This document shows positions 1 through 6,676 of a DNA stretch of 64,000 nt, one piece after another (position 1 is the stretch's first letter; each line of letters begins with the position of its first letter). Below the pieces are notes generated by a model. The model searched no databases, was not told the origin of the DNA, and worked only from the letters and a program-made list of their open reading frames with translations. The DNA is from Gottfriedia sp002574545 (GTDB lineage: Bacteria > Bacillota > Bacilli > Bacillales > Bacillaceae_G), in NCBI GenBank assembly GCA_052180195.1, contig CP197469.1. One strand, written 5' to 3'. The position numbers and the translations under genes were made by a program.

Positions 1-458
1 AGAGCTTCCTCAACAAGAAATTGCTTACCTTTTACACTTACTTTCTCTTTACCAATTTCCGCCATACTATCAAGACCTACATCTACTAAAACTCCTCCAA
101 GCCCCATTCCTCCAGCTCGGATACGCTCTGCTAAAGTTCCTTGCGGGGAAAATTCTACTTCAAGCTTACCTTCCGTCATTAATTTTCCTGCAAATGGATT
201 CGAACCTATATGAGATGTCACAATTGACTTGATTCTTTCATTCCTTACCATTCTTCCAATGCCGATATCCGGAAATCCAGTATCGTTACTAATCAAGTGA
301 AGATCCTTAACTCCACTATCAAATAACGTTTGAAGTAAAGTTGGTGGTGAACCGACCCCTCCAAATCCTCCAACCATTAGTGTCATGTCGTCATGGAAAA
401 ATTGAAGAATTTGTTCGATTGTTACTATTTTTTTATAAGTATTTTCAACTAAATTCAT
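1..458 (-). CDS. 3-oxoacid CoA-transferase subunit A, 3' part cut by window edge
   Basis: This would move CoA between a 3-oxoacid or similar acid and an acyl-CoA, as the alpha half of a two-subunit CoA-transferase. About 152 residues are visible from the ATG at 458; the C-terminus lies beyond base 1. The N-terminal part has the family glycine-rich motif (MVGGFGGVGSP) and, further on, GTLAERIRAGG and a typical GKEKVSVKGKQFLVEE stretch. The start overlaps the stop of the upstream aminotransferase as ATGA (458-455), so the two are translationally coupled. A class-III aminotransferase followed by CoA-transferase A matches the B. subtilis yodT-yodS order of the sporulation-associated lysine operon. 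That assignment is from memory of synteny and is inferred. Alternative: an ordinary AtoD/ScoA for acetoacetate. Confidence 0.85.
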   Translation of the reverse strand, partial: MNLVENTYKKIVTIEQILQFFHDDMTLMVGGFGGVGSPPTLLQTLFDSGVKDLHLISNDTGFPDIGIGRMVRNERIKSIVTSHIGSNPFAGKLMTEGKLEVEFSPQGTLAERIRAGGMGLGGVLVDVGLDSMAEIGKEKVSVKGKQFLVEEA

Positions 459-1789
459 ACGAGTTCCCCCTTAGCTGTATTCGTTAGAAGGGATTGTTCC
501 ATTTCCAATTCTTTTAAACCCTCTTTAAGGATTTGAAGCAATTCATCCAATTCTTCATAAGTAATCGTTAAAGGTGGAGCAATCATGAAAGCTGAATCTT
601 CTCTTCCGCTTTTTCCAGCAACGGAAGGGTATAAAAGTAACCCTTTACGCATTACTTTTTGAACAAAGGAACTTGATTTTATACCATGAATAAATTCGAT
701 ACCGATTAATAAACCTTTTCCTCTTACATCTCCAATGAATGGATATTCCTCCATCAATCCTTGGAGCTTATTCATCAGGTAATTACCTTTTTCTTCTGCT
801 GCTTGTACTAAATTATGTTTTTCAACATATTCAATAACGGCTAAAGAAACAGCAGCTGATAATGGGTTAGCACTAAATGTATGTCCACTCATTACAATCT
901 TTGAACCTTGCATAATTGGTTCAATCACTCGATCACTAGCAATCGTTGCAGCCATTGGAGTATATCCGGATGTTAATCCTTTTCCAAGTGTAACGATATC
1001 AGGCTGAACACCCCAATGCTCCATTGCAAACATTTTTCCAGTACGTCCAAGACCAGTCATAACCTCGTCTGAAATCAGTAAAATATCGTATTTTTCGCAA
1101 ATCGCTTTAATTCTTTGGTAATAACCTTTAGATGGTACAACTGCACCTCCTGCAGCACCGATAATTGGTTCGGCAATAAATGCTGCAATATGTTCAGGGC
1201 CAATTCGATTAATGGCTGTTTCTAATTCAGATGCACACGCCAATTCACAAGATGACTGTTCTAAGTTGAAAGGACAACGATAACAATACGGCGGTGAAAC
1301 TGAAGGATAATCCTCCAAGATTGGAACGAAACGTTGACGTCTTAAAGGATGACCTGACATAGATAGTGCTCCAATAGTTATGCCATGATAGCTCATCCAG
1401 CGTGATAGAATTTTATTCTTTCCTTTCATTCCCTTTTCTTGGTAATGCTGGATCGCTAGTTTCATAGCAGTTTCCGTTGCTTCAGTACCACTATTAACAA
1501 AGAACGTCCAGTTTAAATCACCTTGAGTGATATCACTTAACTTCTTTGCTAGCTTCTCAGCAGGTTCACTAGTAAACTGTGAACGGTAAACAAAAGAAAC
1601 TTTTTTTGCTTGTTCGGTCATCACATCAATGATTTCCTCAACACCATGACCAATTCCTACTGTAATTGCACCAGATGAACCATCAATGTACCTATTACCA
1701 TCTTGATCAAATAGATACACACCCTTTCCATGCGAAATCATAGGGTAATGCTGGCCAAGTGATGGTTTAATTAAATAATCTCTTTCCAT
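455..1789 (-). CDS. Class III PLP-dependent aminotransferase (YodT-like)
   Basis: A 444-residue fold-type I aminotransferase that would transfer an amino group from an omega-amino acid or similar amine to a keto acid. Visible motifs are the cofactor-binding FVNSGTEATETAMKLA region near residue 100, the LLISDEVMTGLGRTG segment carrying the PLP-pyridine Asp, and the Schiff-base Lys in DIVTLGKGLTSGY. An insertion near residues 167-187 holds a cysteine cluster (CYRCPFNLEQSSCELAC), which is not part of the core fold and could bind a metal. The gene is first in an operon with the CoA-transferase subunit, overlapping it by four bases. The likely Shine-Dalgarno is AAGGAAGGG upstream of the ATG. Beta-lysine or acetyl-beta-lysine breakdown (YodT) is the best guess from the neighbour; substrate is not proven. 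Confidence 0.85.
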   Translation of the reverse strand: MERDYLIKPSLGQHYPMISHGKGVYLFDQDGNRYIDGSSGAITVGIGHGVEEIIDVMTEQAKKVSFVYRSQFTSEPAEKLAKKLSDITQGDLNWTFFVNSGTEATETAMKLAIQHYQEKGMKGKNKILSRWMSYHGITIGALSMSGHPLRRQRFVPILEDYPSVSPPYCYRCPFNLEQSSCELACASELETAINRIGPEHIAAFIAEPIIGAAGGAVVPSKGYYQRIKAICEKYDILLISDEVMTGLGRTGKMFAMEHWGVQPDIVTLGKGLTSGYTPMAATIASDRVIEPIMQGSKIVMSGHTFSANPLSAAVSLAVIEYVEKHNLVQAAEEKGNYLMNKLQGLMEEYPFIGDVRGKGLLIGIEFIHGIKSSSFVQKVMRKGLLLYPSVAGKSGREDSAFMIAPPLTITYEELDELLQILKEGLKELEMEQSLLTNTAKGELV

Positions 1790-2136
1790 TTTTCATCCCA
1801 ACCCTTCCTTATGTAAAACGAAAAAAAGCCACACTACTAAATCTTGGAAATTTAAATAGGGGTATTTTTAGTATTCTTGCTTTCTGGGATACTTCCTTTT
1901 TATTTTTTTTACTTAAATTCTGTATTCAAAATTTAATTAGTTATTTTAACTTCTCAACAAAAGATTTGTACAAATAGTTACCCGCCCCAATTGATCGTTA
2001 TATACATTGTCTGGCGGTCCTTTTAGCAAAAGTCAGCGGCATCATTGTACCTGTACTTTAACTCCTAAATTTATTTAGATTAATATAAAAAAGCGACTGT
2101 ATTTAAACAATCGTCTTTTTGGATAAAATTCATAGT
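1790..2136. other. Intergenic region, 347 bases, no gene seen
   Basis: AT-rich spacer carrying the upstream region of the aminotransferase operon and, at its right end, the terminator of the spore-surface-like gene. No open frame with a ribosome binding site was seen on either strand. A sporulation-type promoter would be expected here if the aminotransferase is YodT, but no box could be assigned with confidence. Confidence 0.6.
2087..2120 (-). terminator. Intrinsic terminator of the jelly-roll protein gene
   Basis: Read on the minus strand, a short stem (CGATTG pairing with CAGTCG, extended by A-T and wobble pairs) is followed by a run of six T. It sits 17 bases past the stop codon of the gene at 2137-2700. 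Confidence 0.65.
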
Positions 2137-2700
2137 TTAAGATAATTTAATTAAATTTATTGCACCAGCAATATCAAATCCAGCACAAGTTTCAATTGTA
2201 TTTAGAATGCTTCTTAACTCAACTAATGCATTTGCTGGAATAAACACAATGGTACCTCCTGTAAGATTAGTACACTCATTTCTATCAGCCTCGACATTAG
2301 TGACTGCATTTCTACTTTGCAAATTTGGGACTTCGTTATTATTTATAAATATTCCCATCAAAGCCATTACATTTGTTAGGGTAGACATTTCGACAGATAC
2401 GGTGTAATGAATATAATAAAACCCTTCTTGTGTCACTCCGATTTGATTAGGGGATGCTAAAAAAACCCCTCCAGATGATGCACCAGTATTAGTCCAGATC
2501 ATAGCAGTGTTTGCCGGAATTGTCTGAAAACCAATTCTGAAGAAATTTCCAAATGCTGGTGAAAAGGCCCCTGGCAAATCCGAGATGTTAAGTGTTGGAT
2601 TGAACGTATTGATCGGATTGTTTTGGATTTTGTTTTTATTTACAAGTTTGCAGCAACATGGTTTTGAATTGCATTTAGAGCATTTTTTATGATCACTCAA
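2137..2700 (-). CDS. Probable spore-surface protein with BclA/C1q-like jelly-roll domain
   Basis: 187 residues. The N-terminus is short and cysteine-rich (CSKCNSKPCCC, residues 7-17), followed by an Asn/Pro-rich linker to about residue 50. The remaining ~130 residues have the alternating beta-strand pattern of BclA-type C-terminal domains: GFYYIHYTVSVE, a GIFINNNEVP strand, and a hydrophobic last strand AINLIKLS. It has no signal peptide and no collagen-like Gly-X-Y repeat. The start is TTG at 2700, supported by AAGAGGTG eight bases upstream; no better ATG exists. It is probably deposited on the spore surface by the mother cell, by analogy with exosporium and coat proteins of this fold. It stands alone with its own terminator. 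The fold call is by pattern only. Confidence 0.6.
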   Translation of the reverse strand: MSDHKKCSKCNSKPCCCKLVNKNKIQNNPINTFNPTLNISDLPGAFSPAFGNFFRIGFQTIPANTAMIWTNTGASSGGVFLASPNQIGVTQEGFYYIHYTVSVEMSTLTNVMALMGIFINNNEVPNLQSRNAVTNVEADRNECTNLTGGTIVFIPANALVELRSILNTIETCAGFDIAGAINLIKLS

Positions 2701-2931
2701 TAATAAGCACCTCTTTAATATTTATATACTCTATAATATTCAGGCTTGTACACTTTGGAAGGGCGGTAGTCTTGATGTAGTTTTTTGTTGTTCAACTAAG
2801 CACTGCAGAAGTTGTATATCACTTGGGAGTCCATTAACTTTGATCGGCTCCTATTTTATTATTGGGAGATTAAAAGAAAACCATTAAATTAGTAGAATAA
2901 AATAGGATCATCGTTTTTAAGGAGATAATTA

Positions 2932-3197
2932 ATGGGATATATTAAAAAGTTGTAGGTAGTCGTCCACTCCTAATGGCTGGAGCAAATGTTATACTACTAG
3001 ATTCACAAAAGAGATTGTTATTACAATTAAGAAAAGATAATAACAATTGGGGATTACCTGGTGGGTCATTAGAGTCGGGAGAACATTTAGAAGAAGTGAC
3101 TAAAATATATGATCAATTAGTAATGTTGAAACCTGACTATAATTTAAGTAACATATTTAAGCATTATAAAAAAATGAAAAAGCATGTCTTGAAATAA
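2932..3197 (+). pseudogene. Decayed Nudix hydrolase
   Basis: Remnant of a MutT/Nudix hydrolase. The original ATG at 2932 still has a good ribosome binding site (AAGGAG at about 2919) and begins MGYIKKL, as intact Bacillus relatives do, but then hits TAG. The next frame continues with VVGSRPLL, then the intact stretch from the ATG at 2973: GANVILLDSQKRLLLQL, WGLPGGSLESGEHLEEV. Frame change and missing residues are explained by a deletion of about ten bases between two GTTG repeats. A second lesion follows GEHLEEV: the catalytic REXXEEXGU half of the Nudix box is absent and the last ~30 residues look unrelated. Their end even forms the left arm of a terminator. Intact relatives are about 150 residues. 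A residual peptide from 2973 could be made but would lack the active site. Confidence 0.75.
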
Positions 3198-3216
3198 GTG
3201 AACAAAACATGCTTTT
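3177..3216. terminator. Terminator hairpin after the Nudix remnant
   Basis: AAAAGCATGT ... ACATGCTTTT stem of about 13 pairs with one mismatch and T-runs on both sides. It overlaps the last codons of the remnant frame, another sign that this frame is not a native C-terminus. Confidence 0.75.
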
Positions 3217-3341
3217 AAATCGACTAACTTCTCTTTAGGATTAAGTTAATTATTTGATTGGACCTTTTCACAGACTTCCGGTTTGATAATAATTCGGTCG
3301 AAAAAGGATTGATATTAAGGTTAAATGATAATTTGTTAATA

Positions 3342-3545
3342 CTAAATAAAAAATGCGATAATACCTATGATGATAAATAAAACTCCACCCAAAAACTGTC
3401 CTAATCCTGATGCTTCTCCCATAAATAATAAATTGAATAAATTTTTACGTTTTCGATTTTTTCCAAATAAACCTTTTTCTGTCCTCATAAGATAAAGACC
3501 CCAAGTAATTAAAATTACCCCAAAAACAAATGACATTATTAGCAT
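3342..3545 (-). CDS. Small two-helix membrane protein of the XRE cassette
   Basis: 67 residues, unrecognised. Two hydrophobic helices (about 2-18 and 48-66) flank a basic loop (RTEKGLFGKNRKRKN), which by the positive-inside rule should face the cytoplasm. The ATG at 3545 has GGAGG seven bases upstream. It is the third gene of a minus-strand cassette with the XRE repressor and the DERD-motif membrane protein, 43 bases after the repressor stop, and probably shares their promoter. No function can be assigned. Confidence 0.7.
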   Translation of the reverse strand: MLIMSFVFGVILITWGLYLMRTEKGLFGKNRKRKNLFNLLFMGEASGLGQFLGGVLFIIIGIIAFFI

Positions 3546-3588
3546 TTTTGATCCTCCATTGTATGTTTAATCCGATGTAATATATGAA

Positions 3589-3792
3589 CTATTTGTCATC
3601 CTCATCAAAAATAAATGTTTCTTCAATTGATAAATTGAAAACTGAAGCTATTTTATATGCAAGTTGTACAGATGGATTATACTTTTGTTTTTCTAATGAG
3701 ATGATTGTTCTTGAAGATACACCTACTTTATCAGCTAGTTCTTGTTGTGTTAAATCATGTTTCATTCTCAATTCTTTCACTATATTTATCAT
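3589..3792 (-). CDS. XRE-family small HTH regulator
   Basis: 67 residues, essentially a bare Cro/CI-type helix-turn-helix: ELRMKHDLTQQELADKVGVSSRTIISLEKQKYNPSVQLAYKIASVF, with an acidic tail. This length and pattern match the small single-domain repressors of Bacillus that are paired with a small integral membrane protein. The ATG at 3792 has AGGAGGAG upstream; the gene begins 12 bases after the stop of the membrane protein gene, so they are co-transcribed. It most likely autoregulates through the 16-bp periodic palindromes at 4233-4290. That link is inference from position and symmetry. Confidence 0.9.
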   Translation of the reverse strand: MINIVKELRMKHDLTQQELADKVGVSSRTIISLEKQKYNPSVQLAYKIASVFNLSIEETFIFDEDDK

Positions 3793-3804
3793 AACTCCTC
3801 CTAA

Positions 3805-4203
3805 TTAAAGGACATGATTATAAAATCTTCTAGATACCATATCGCTTATTATCAATGAAACTAAAAGTATAAATAATGCAACATTTGTTGAAATTACAGC
3901 AAAATTGGATAAAAACATAATAATTAATAGTTCGCATACCATCAAATTCAAAGAAAAATGGGCGACTTTTCCATCAATTATCATATCCCTTTCGTCATAC
4001 TCCTTTGATAATTCCATTTCTAATTCAGTGTTATTTCTAGATTTAATGTAAGACGCTATTGAATATAACAAAAGTATCCCGCCGAGTAATAACAAGATAA
4101 ACCCAAAATTAAAGCCTTCCGATTTATTGAAAATTAATTTTATGCTCCCAAATACAATGAGCAATATTGACAATAAAAAGCGATCCCTAAACATATTCTT
4201 CAA
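3805..4203 (-). CDS. Membrane protein with DERD motif, partner of XRE regulator
   Basis: About 132 residues with four predicted membrane helices: a hydrophobic pair before an acidic cytoplasmic loop (ELEMELSKEYDERDMIIDGK) and a pair after it. Small membrane proteins with this DERD-type loop are commonly next to a mini-XRE repressor; some are thought to act as sensors or anti-repressors. The frame is open to an ATG at 4248, but that start has no ribosome binding site and lies inside the operator array. TTG at 4203 is preceded by AGGAGAG at suitable spacing and is preferred. First gene of the cassette, directly downstream of a TTGACA-N17-TAACAT promoter. Confidence 0.75.
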   Translation of the reverse strand: MKNMFRDRFLLSILLIVFGSIKLIFNKSEGFNFGFILLLLGGILLLYSIASYIKSRNNTELEMELSKEYDERDMIIDGKVAHFSLNLMVCELLIIMFLSNFAVISTNVALFILLVSLIISDMVSRRFYNHVL

Positions 4204-4232
4204 AAATATCTCTCCTAACCTATTAACCATGT

Positions 4233-4290
4233 AAAAAGTGAAGTTCATTTCATGTGAAGTTTATTTCACGTGAAGTCTACTTCATGTTAA
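4233..4290 (-). promoter_or_regulatory. Tandem 16-bp-spaced palindromic operators
   Basis: Four copies at exact 16-base steps: half-site near 4233-4242, TTCATGTGAA at 4249-4258, the perfect palindrome TTCACGTGAA at 4265-4274, and TTCATGTTAA at 4281-4290. The last overlaps the -10 box. This is what an autoregulated repressor operator looks like. The small XRE protein two genes downstream is the obvious candidate. Confidence 0.75.
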
Positions 4291-4312
4291 AGTTATTTTA
4301 AATAAATGTCAA
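4284..4312 (-). promoter_or_regulatory. Sigma-A promoter of the XRE cassette
   Basis: Minus-strand TTGACA (4312-4307), 17-base spacer, TAACAT (4289-4284). The distance to the proposed TTG start at 4203 is about 80 bases and holds the operator array. Confidence 0.75.
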
Positions 4313-4526
4313 TATGTAAAATCTCAAGTCGATTTATTAATAGCTATAGAGAATATAATGGGAAAACTTTATATAACTTACTTATGCTTTAGGTGTACAA
4401 ATTCAGGACTCAATGATGAAAGACTCCTTTTATTTATTTGGCAGAATTGAAACACACAAATATGGAATTATATGGTAAAGTTTTAATTAAGTACTACATA
4501 GGAATTATTATTAAGGAGGATATACG

Positions 4527-4754
4527 TTGTTAAAACTATTAAAAAGTGTTTTTGGTCTACTTGCATTCGTTTTAGCAGTATATGCTTTAATTACTGGTAG
4601 ATTTATAGTAATGCCATTTATGATATTTTCCTTAGGAGTAATGTTATTAGTAATGGGGTTACAAGAGAAACGAAAGCCTCTCACTTATTCACTTATTCAC
4701 TTATTCTTGTATCTGGGTTTAATCTATTCGTTTCGATTTATACTTTCTTTATGA
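4527..4754 (+). CDS. YczI-like (DUF3953) small membrane protein
   Basis: 75 residues with three hydrophobic helices, separated by short polar turns (LQEKRKPL near residue 50). The sequence MLKLLKSVFGLLAFVLAVYALITGRF-VMPFMIFSLGVMLLVMG follows the YczI/DUF3953 pattern known from Bacillus. The start is TTG at 4527 with AAGGAGG eight bases upstream. It stands alone on the plus strand, 57 bases before the zinc-ribbon gene. Function of the family is unknown. Confidence 0.75.
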   Translation: MLKLLKSVFGLLAFVLAVYALITGRFIVMPFMIFSLGVMLLVMGLQEKRKPLTYSLIHLFLYLGLIYSFRFILSL

Positions 4755-4811
4755 ACTAACGCATTGCTTTAGTTCATATACGTGAGCTAAAAATAAAAAA
4801 GGAGGAATAGG

Positions 4812-5039
4812 ATGGCAAAGTGTCAAAACTGCGATCACAAATGGGAAAAGAAAACATTGTGGAAGCTTTTTTTATCAAAGGAAGGCGTGAATTGTTTGAA
4901 TTGTGATCAAAAACAATTCATTTCTTTTAATACACAGATTCTTATTACTTTATGTTCGCTATCCTTTTTTTTAGGTGTGTTAATTATTCTTCTATTTCCT
5001 TCGTATGTTAAATTAAGTACTAAAAACACAGGTTGGTAG
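4812..5039 (+). CDS. Membrane zinc-ribbon protein, CXXC-20-CXXC type
   Basis: 75 residues. Cys4/Cys7 and Cys28/Cys31 form two CxxC knuckles separated by exactly 20 residues, the defining spacing of the TIGR04104 family, followed by one membrane helix at about 43-64. The ATG at 4812 has GGAGG eight bases upstream. It probably binds one zinc on the cytoplasmic face; the role of the family is unknown. It is followed closely by another small membrane gene. Confidence 0.8.
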   Translation: MAKCQNCDHKWEKKTLWKLFLSKEGVNCLNCDQKQFISFNTQILITLCSLSFFLGVLIILLFPSYVKLSTKNTGW

Positions 5040-5071
5040 GGCTAAAAATACTAAAAGAGGTGGGTTATGAA

Positions 5072-5239
5072 ATGAACGAATTGACATTACTCTCAATCTC
5101 GGCACTAGTATTTTTAACATACAAATTTAATCGAGTCTTTAGTAATAAAGAAGTGTCAAAAGGTAATAAGAGAATTGCTTGGGCGCTATATGGTATTTCA
5201 ATTTTAGGCTTAATAACTGTAAACTTCTTATTTTCTTGA
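5072..5239 (+). CDS. Small membrane protein, unknown
   Basis: About 55 residues: one helix at the N-terminus (LTLLSISALVFLTY), a basic middle (NKEVSKGNKR) and a second helix (WALYGISILGLITVNFLF). The frame is open from 5033, but the ATG at 5072 has AGAGGTGGG at good spacing and is the likely start. The gene follows the zinc-ribbon gene in the same direction. I do not recognise it. Confidence 0.6.
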   Translation: MNELTLLSISALVFLTYKFNRVFSNKEVSKGNKRIAWALYGISILGLITVNFLFS

Positions 5240-5285
5240 ATTGTTCTAATACTACTAACGCAGTGCACATAGCAAAAGAAAAAGA

Positions 5286-5320
5286 GAGTGTCCCAAAAAA
5301 GTAATCTTTTTAAGACACCC
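5286..5320. terminator. Bidirectional terminator between small genes and aromatic operon
   Basis: AGTGTC ... GACAC stem with an inner A6G/CT5 helix around a TAAT loop. It lies between the ends of the convergent units at 5239 and 5341 and can serve both. Confidence 0.7.
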
Positions 5321-5340
5321 TATGCTTTATTAAAACTTTC

Positions 5341-6123
5341 TTAACCAAGTCCACGAACTGATAATCCACCATCACTTGAAATGACCTCACCTGTTATTGC
5401 ACGTGACTGATCGGATGCTAAAAGTACATAGGCTGCAACATGATCTTCAGGCATTTGTGCTAGTTGAAGTGGGTTTCTTCTTTTAATATTGCTTGCTTTC
5501 GTATCGTTATCTACGGATTTAGTAAATGTACGTAAAGGTGGGATGACAGTTAGTGCTGTTAAAGTCCCGCCTGGCGCTACTGCATTTACGCGTATAGTTG
5601 GTGCTAGTTCAAAAGCAAGCTGACGCATTAATCCAATTTGAGCATGCTTACTAGCCGTGTACCAAACTCCACCACCGTCTGGGTAGAAGCTTGCACCAGA
5701 TACAGTAAAAATAATATTACCATTTGTTTTTTGTAATTCCTCTAGGGCTGCTTTTGCACCAAAAAATGATCCTTTTACATTTATATTTAAAAGGTAATCA
5801 TATGCATCTGATAGAGCCTCTGGAGTCACATCAGCAAATTTTGCAAAGCCATCGAAAACGCCTGCATTTGCAATAAACACATCTAGTTTACCAAACTGTT
5901 CAACAGTCGCTTTTACAGCCCGTTCATTGTCTTCATATTTGCTTACGTCACCTTGAATGATAAGGAGATTGTCATTAAATTCTTCTTTCATTTGCTCTAG
6001 TGTTTCAAGTGAACGACCGATAATACTTACCTTTGCCCCTTCTTGAATGAATCGTCTTGTAACAGCTGCGCCTATTCCAGATGCGCCTCCTGTAATTAAC
6101 ACTACTTTATCTTTTAATAACAT
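5341..6123 (-). CDS. cis-dihydrodiol dehydrogenase (BphB/HcaB-like SDR)
   Basis: A 260-residue classical SDR that would oxidise the cis-dihydrodiol made by the ring dioxygenase to a catechol with NAD+. It has TGGASGIG at 11-18, the NAG motif near 86-88 and a complete catalytic set: Ser142, Tyr155, Lys159. Distinctive BphB-type features are FTVSGASFYPDGGG before the Tyr, QLAFELAPTIRVNAVAPGGT after it, and the C-terminal DGGLSVRGLG. The ATG at 6123 is preferred over the GTG one codon upstream because GGAGG lies seven bases before it. Last gene of the catabolic cluster, 20-odd bases after the oxygenase beta subunit, as expected for its reaction order. Confidence 0.88.
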   Translation of the reverse strand: MLLKDKVVLITGGASGIGAAVTRRFIQEGAKVSIIGRSLETLEQMKEEFNDNLLIIQGDVSKYEDNERAVKATVEQFGKLDVFIANAGVFDGFAKFADVTPEALSDAYDYLLNINVKGSFFGAKAALEELQKTNGNIIFTVSGASFYPDGGGVWYTASKHAQIGLMRQLAFELAPTIRVNAVAPGGTLTALTVIPPLRTFTKSVDNDTKASNIKRRNPLQLAQMPEDHVAAYVLLASDQSRAITGEVISSDGGLSVRGLG

Positions 6124-6146
6124 CACTTAGCCTCCTTTTTCTTCTA

Positions 6147-6656
6147 TTAAACAAAGATTGCAAGATTTCTAGTATTAATTGTTGTTTGATCTACAATAAA
6201 TACTCTCTTGGAAAGCCTCCACTTTCCATCTTCATATGTAAACTCGTCATGACGTTCGCCAGAAATTAGATCATGGTGAATATCTGTGCTACGGCTACGA
6301 TAGATTAGTAAATAACTATTAACTACTGCCTTCTCTTCTTTCACTAGTTCTTTCACACTAACATTGCTTACAAAACGACGGGTTCTTGAAGGAGGAATTT
6401 CAGCCCATGCATAGTCAGTTTTTAATCGATCTACTCGAAGCTTTAATAATTCAATATCATCATTAAAGGTAAACATCTCAGTAGAATAGTCTGGGCGCTC
6501 AGTTCCTTCTTTATTTACGCGTACAGGCATTTGATAGATTAAATCCGAATGCATTAAACGAAACCAATCATCAAATTCAATATCATCTAATAATTTTGCT
6601 TCATCAATTAACCACTGTTCAAATTCTAATTTCGCTAATAATTTTTCAACATTCAT
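6147..6656 (-). CDS. Aromatic-ring-hydroxylating dioxygenase, beta subunit
   Basis: 169 residues, the usual length for the small subunit of Rieske non-heme iron oxygenases (NTF2-like cone fold). Typical features are the N-terminal EFEQWLIDEAKLLDDIEFDDWFRL, the conserved MPVRVN / TERPDYSTEMFTFNDD middle, and R(S)RSTD...HDLISGERHDEF with the FVIDQT-type last strand (RVFIVDQTTI). It is structural and packs with alpha into an alpha3-beta3 hexamer. GGGGGGAGGAAG precedes the ATG. Alpha is 20 bases upstream. No sign of decay. Confidence 0.88.
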   Translation of the reverse strand: MNVEKLLAKLEFEQWLIDEAKLLDDIEFDDWFRLMHSDLIYQMPVRVNKEGTERPDYSTEMFTFNDDIELLKLRVDRLKTDYAWAEIPPSRTRRFVSNVSVKELVKEEKAVVNSYLLIYRSRSTDIHHDLISGERHDEFTYEDGKWRLSKRVFIVDQTTINTRNLAIFV

Positions 6657-6676
6657 TTTACTTCCTCCCCCCTTTG

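Noticed and set aside
2207..2407. 66-codon plus-strand frame
   Set aside because: Mirror of the jelly-roll gene on the other strand, without ribosome site.
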